The notes under the pieces: model-generated | Database searches by the model: none | Told to the model about the DNA's origin: nothing | What the model saw: only the letters and a program-made list of their open reading frames with translations | NCBI GenBank assembly: GCA_037783545.1 | Contig: JBBELK010000384.1 | Location: 372,001 to 436,000 of the forward strand | Length of the DNA stretch: 64,000 nt | Direction: 5' to 3' | From: Henricia sp. BOLD:AAB3569 | Taxonomy: Eukaryota; Echinodermata; Asteroidea; Spinulosida; Echinasteridae | Shown: piece after piece, positions 63,926-64,000 of the stretch | Numbering within the stretch: the first letter of the stretch is position 1 | Layout of the letters: each line of letters begins with the position of its first letter | Position numbers and translations under genes: made by a program

Positions 63926-64000
63926 CTGTACGAATATTACCGGGTTGAGGGGAAGAAGAAGAAATGGCAGTTAAAGGAACACACCTTCTTTGTTGGGCTA

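Overview
Eukaryotic, intron-rich genomic DNA packed with short inverted-repeat transposons and tRNA-derived SINEs. A Tie/Tek-type receptor tyrosine kinase, a DUF4062-NACHT protein of nephrocystin-3/TEP1 style and the repeat landscape fit an invertebrate deuterostome. An echinoderm is my best guess, but no species can be read from the sequence.

Layout. (1) 1.0-13.9 kb, minus strand: the 5' eleven coding exons (479 codons, all splice phases consistent) of a STAND NTPase. It has an MGCGGSK N-terminus, a DUF4062 domain, a P-loop and a Walker B-like strand, and its 3' end lies off the left edge. (2) 13.9-15.3 kb: a compact head-to-head promoter region split by a palindromic insertion. It is followed by two plausible plus-strand exons of an unrecognised gene with a His/Cys-rich segment. 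(3) 15.3-20.9 kb: intergenic DNA made mostly of mobile elements and a 103-bp tandem repeat. (4) 20.98-52.82 kb, minus strand: 29 exons that join in one frame (1508 codons plus stop) into a Tie-like receptor. Its order is fucolectin/F5-8-type (FTP) domain, two Ig-like modules, three EGF-like modules plus a short Cys exon, six FN3 modules, a transmembrane helix, a tyrosine kinase and a short tyrosine-bearing tail. The signal-peptide exon was not found with confidence. (5) 52.8-63.3 kb: very large foldback structures (4.5 kb and 3.45 kb) and nested elements, probably the first intron or 5' flank of the receptor gene. (6) 63.3-63.9 kb: two weak candidate exons on the minus strand.

The two main genes have no evident functional link. 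The most unusual points are the N-terminal lectin-type domain on a Tie receptor, encoded as a phase 1-1 exon cassette; transposon ends lying a few bases from several splice donors; palindromic elements whose arms are tRNA-like; and the giant nested inverted repeats upstream of the receptor. Exons were called by eye from reading frame, splice dinucleotides, phase continuity and family motifs; no search or transcript data were available.
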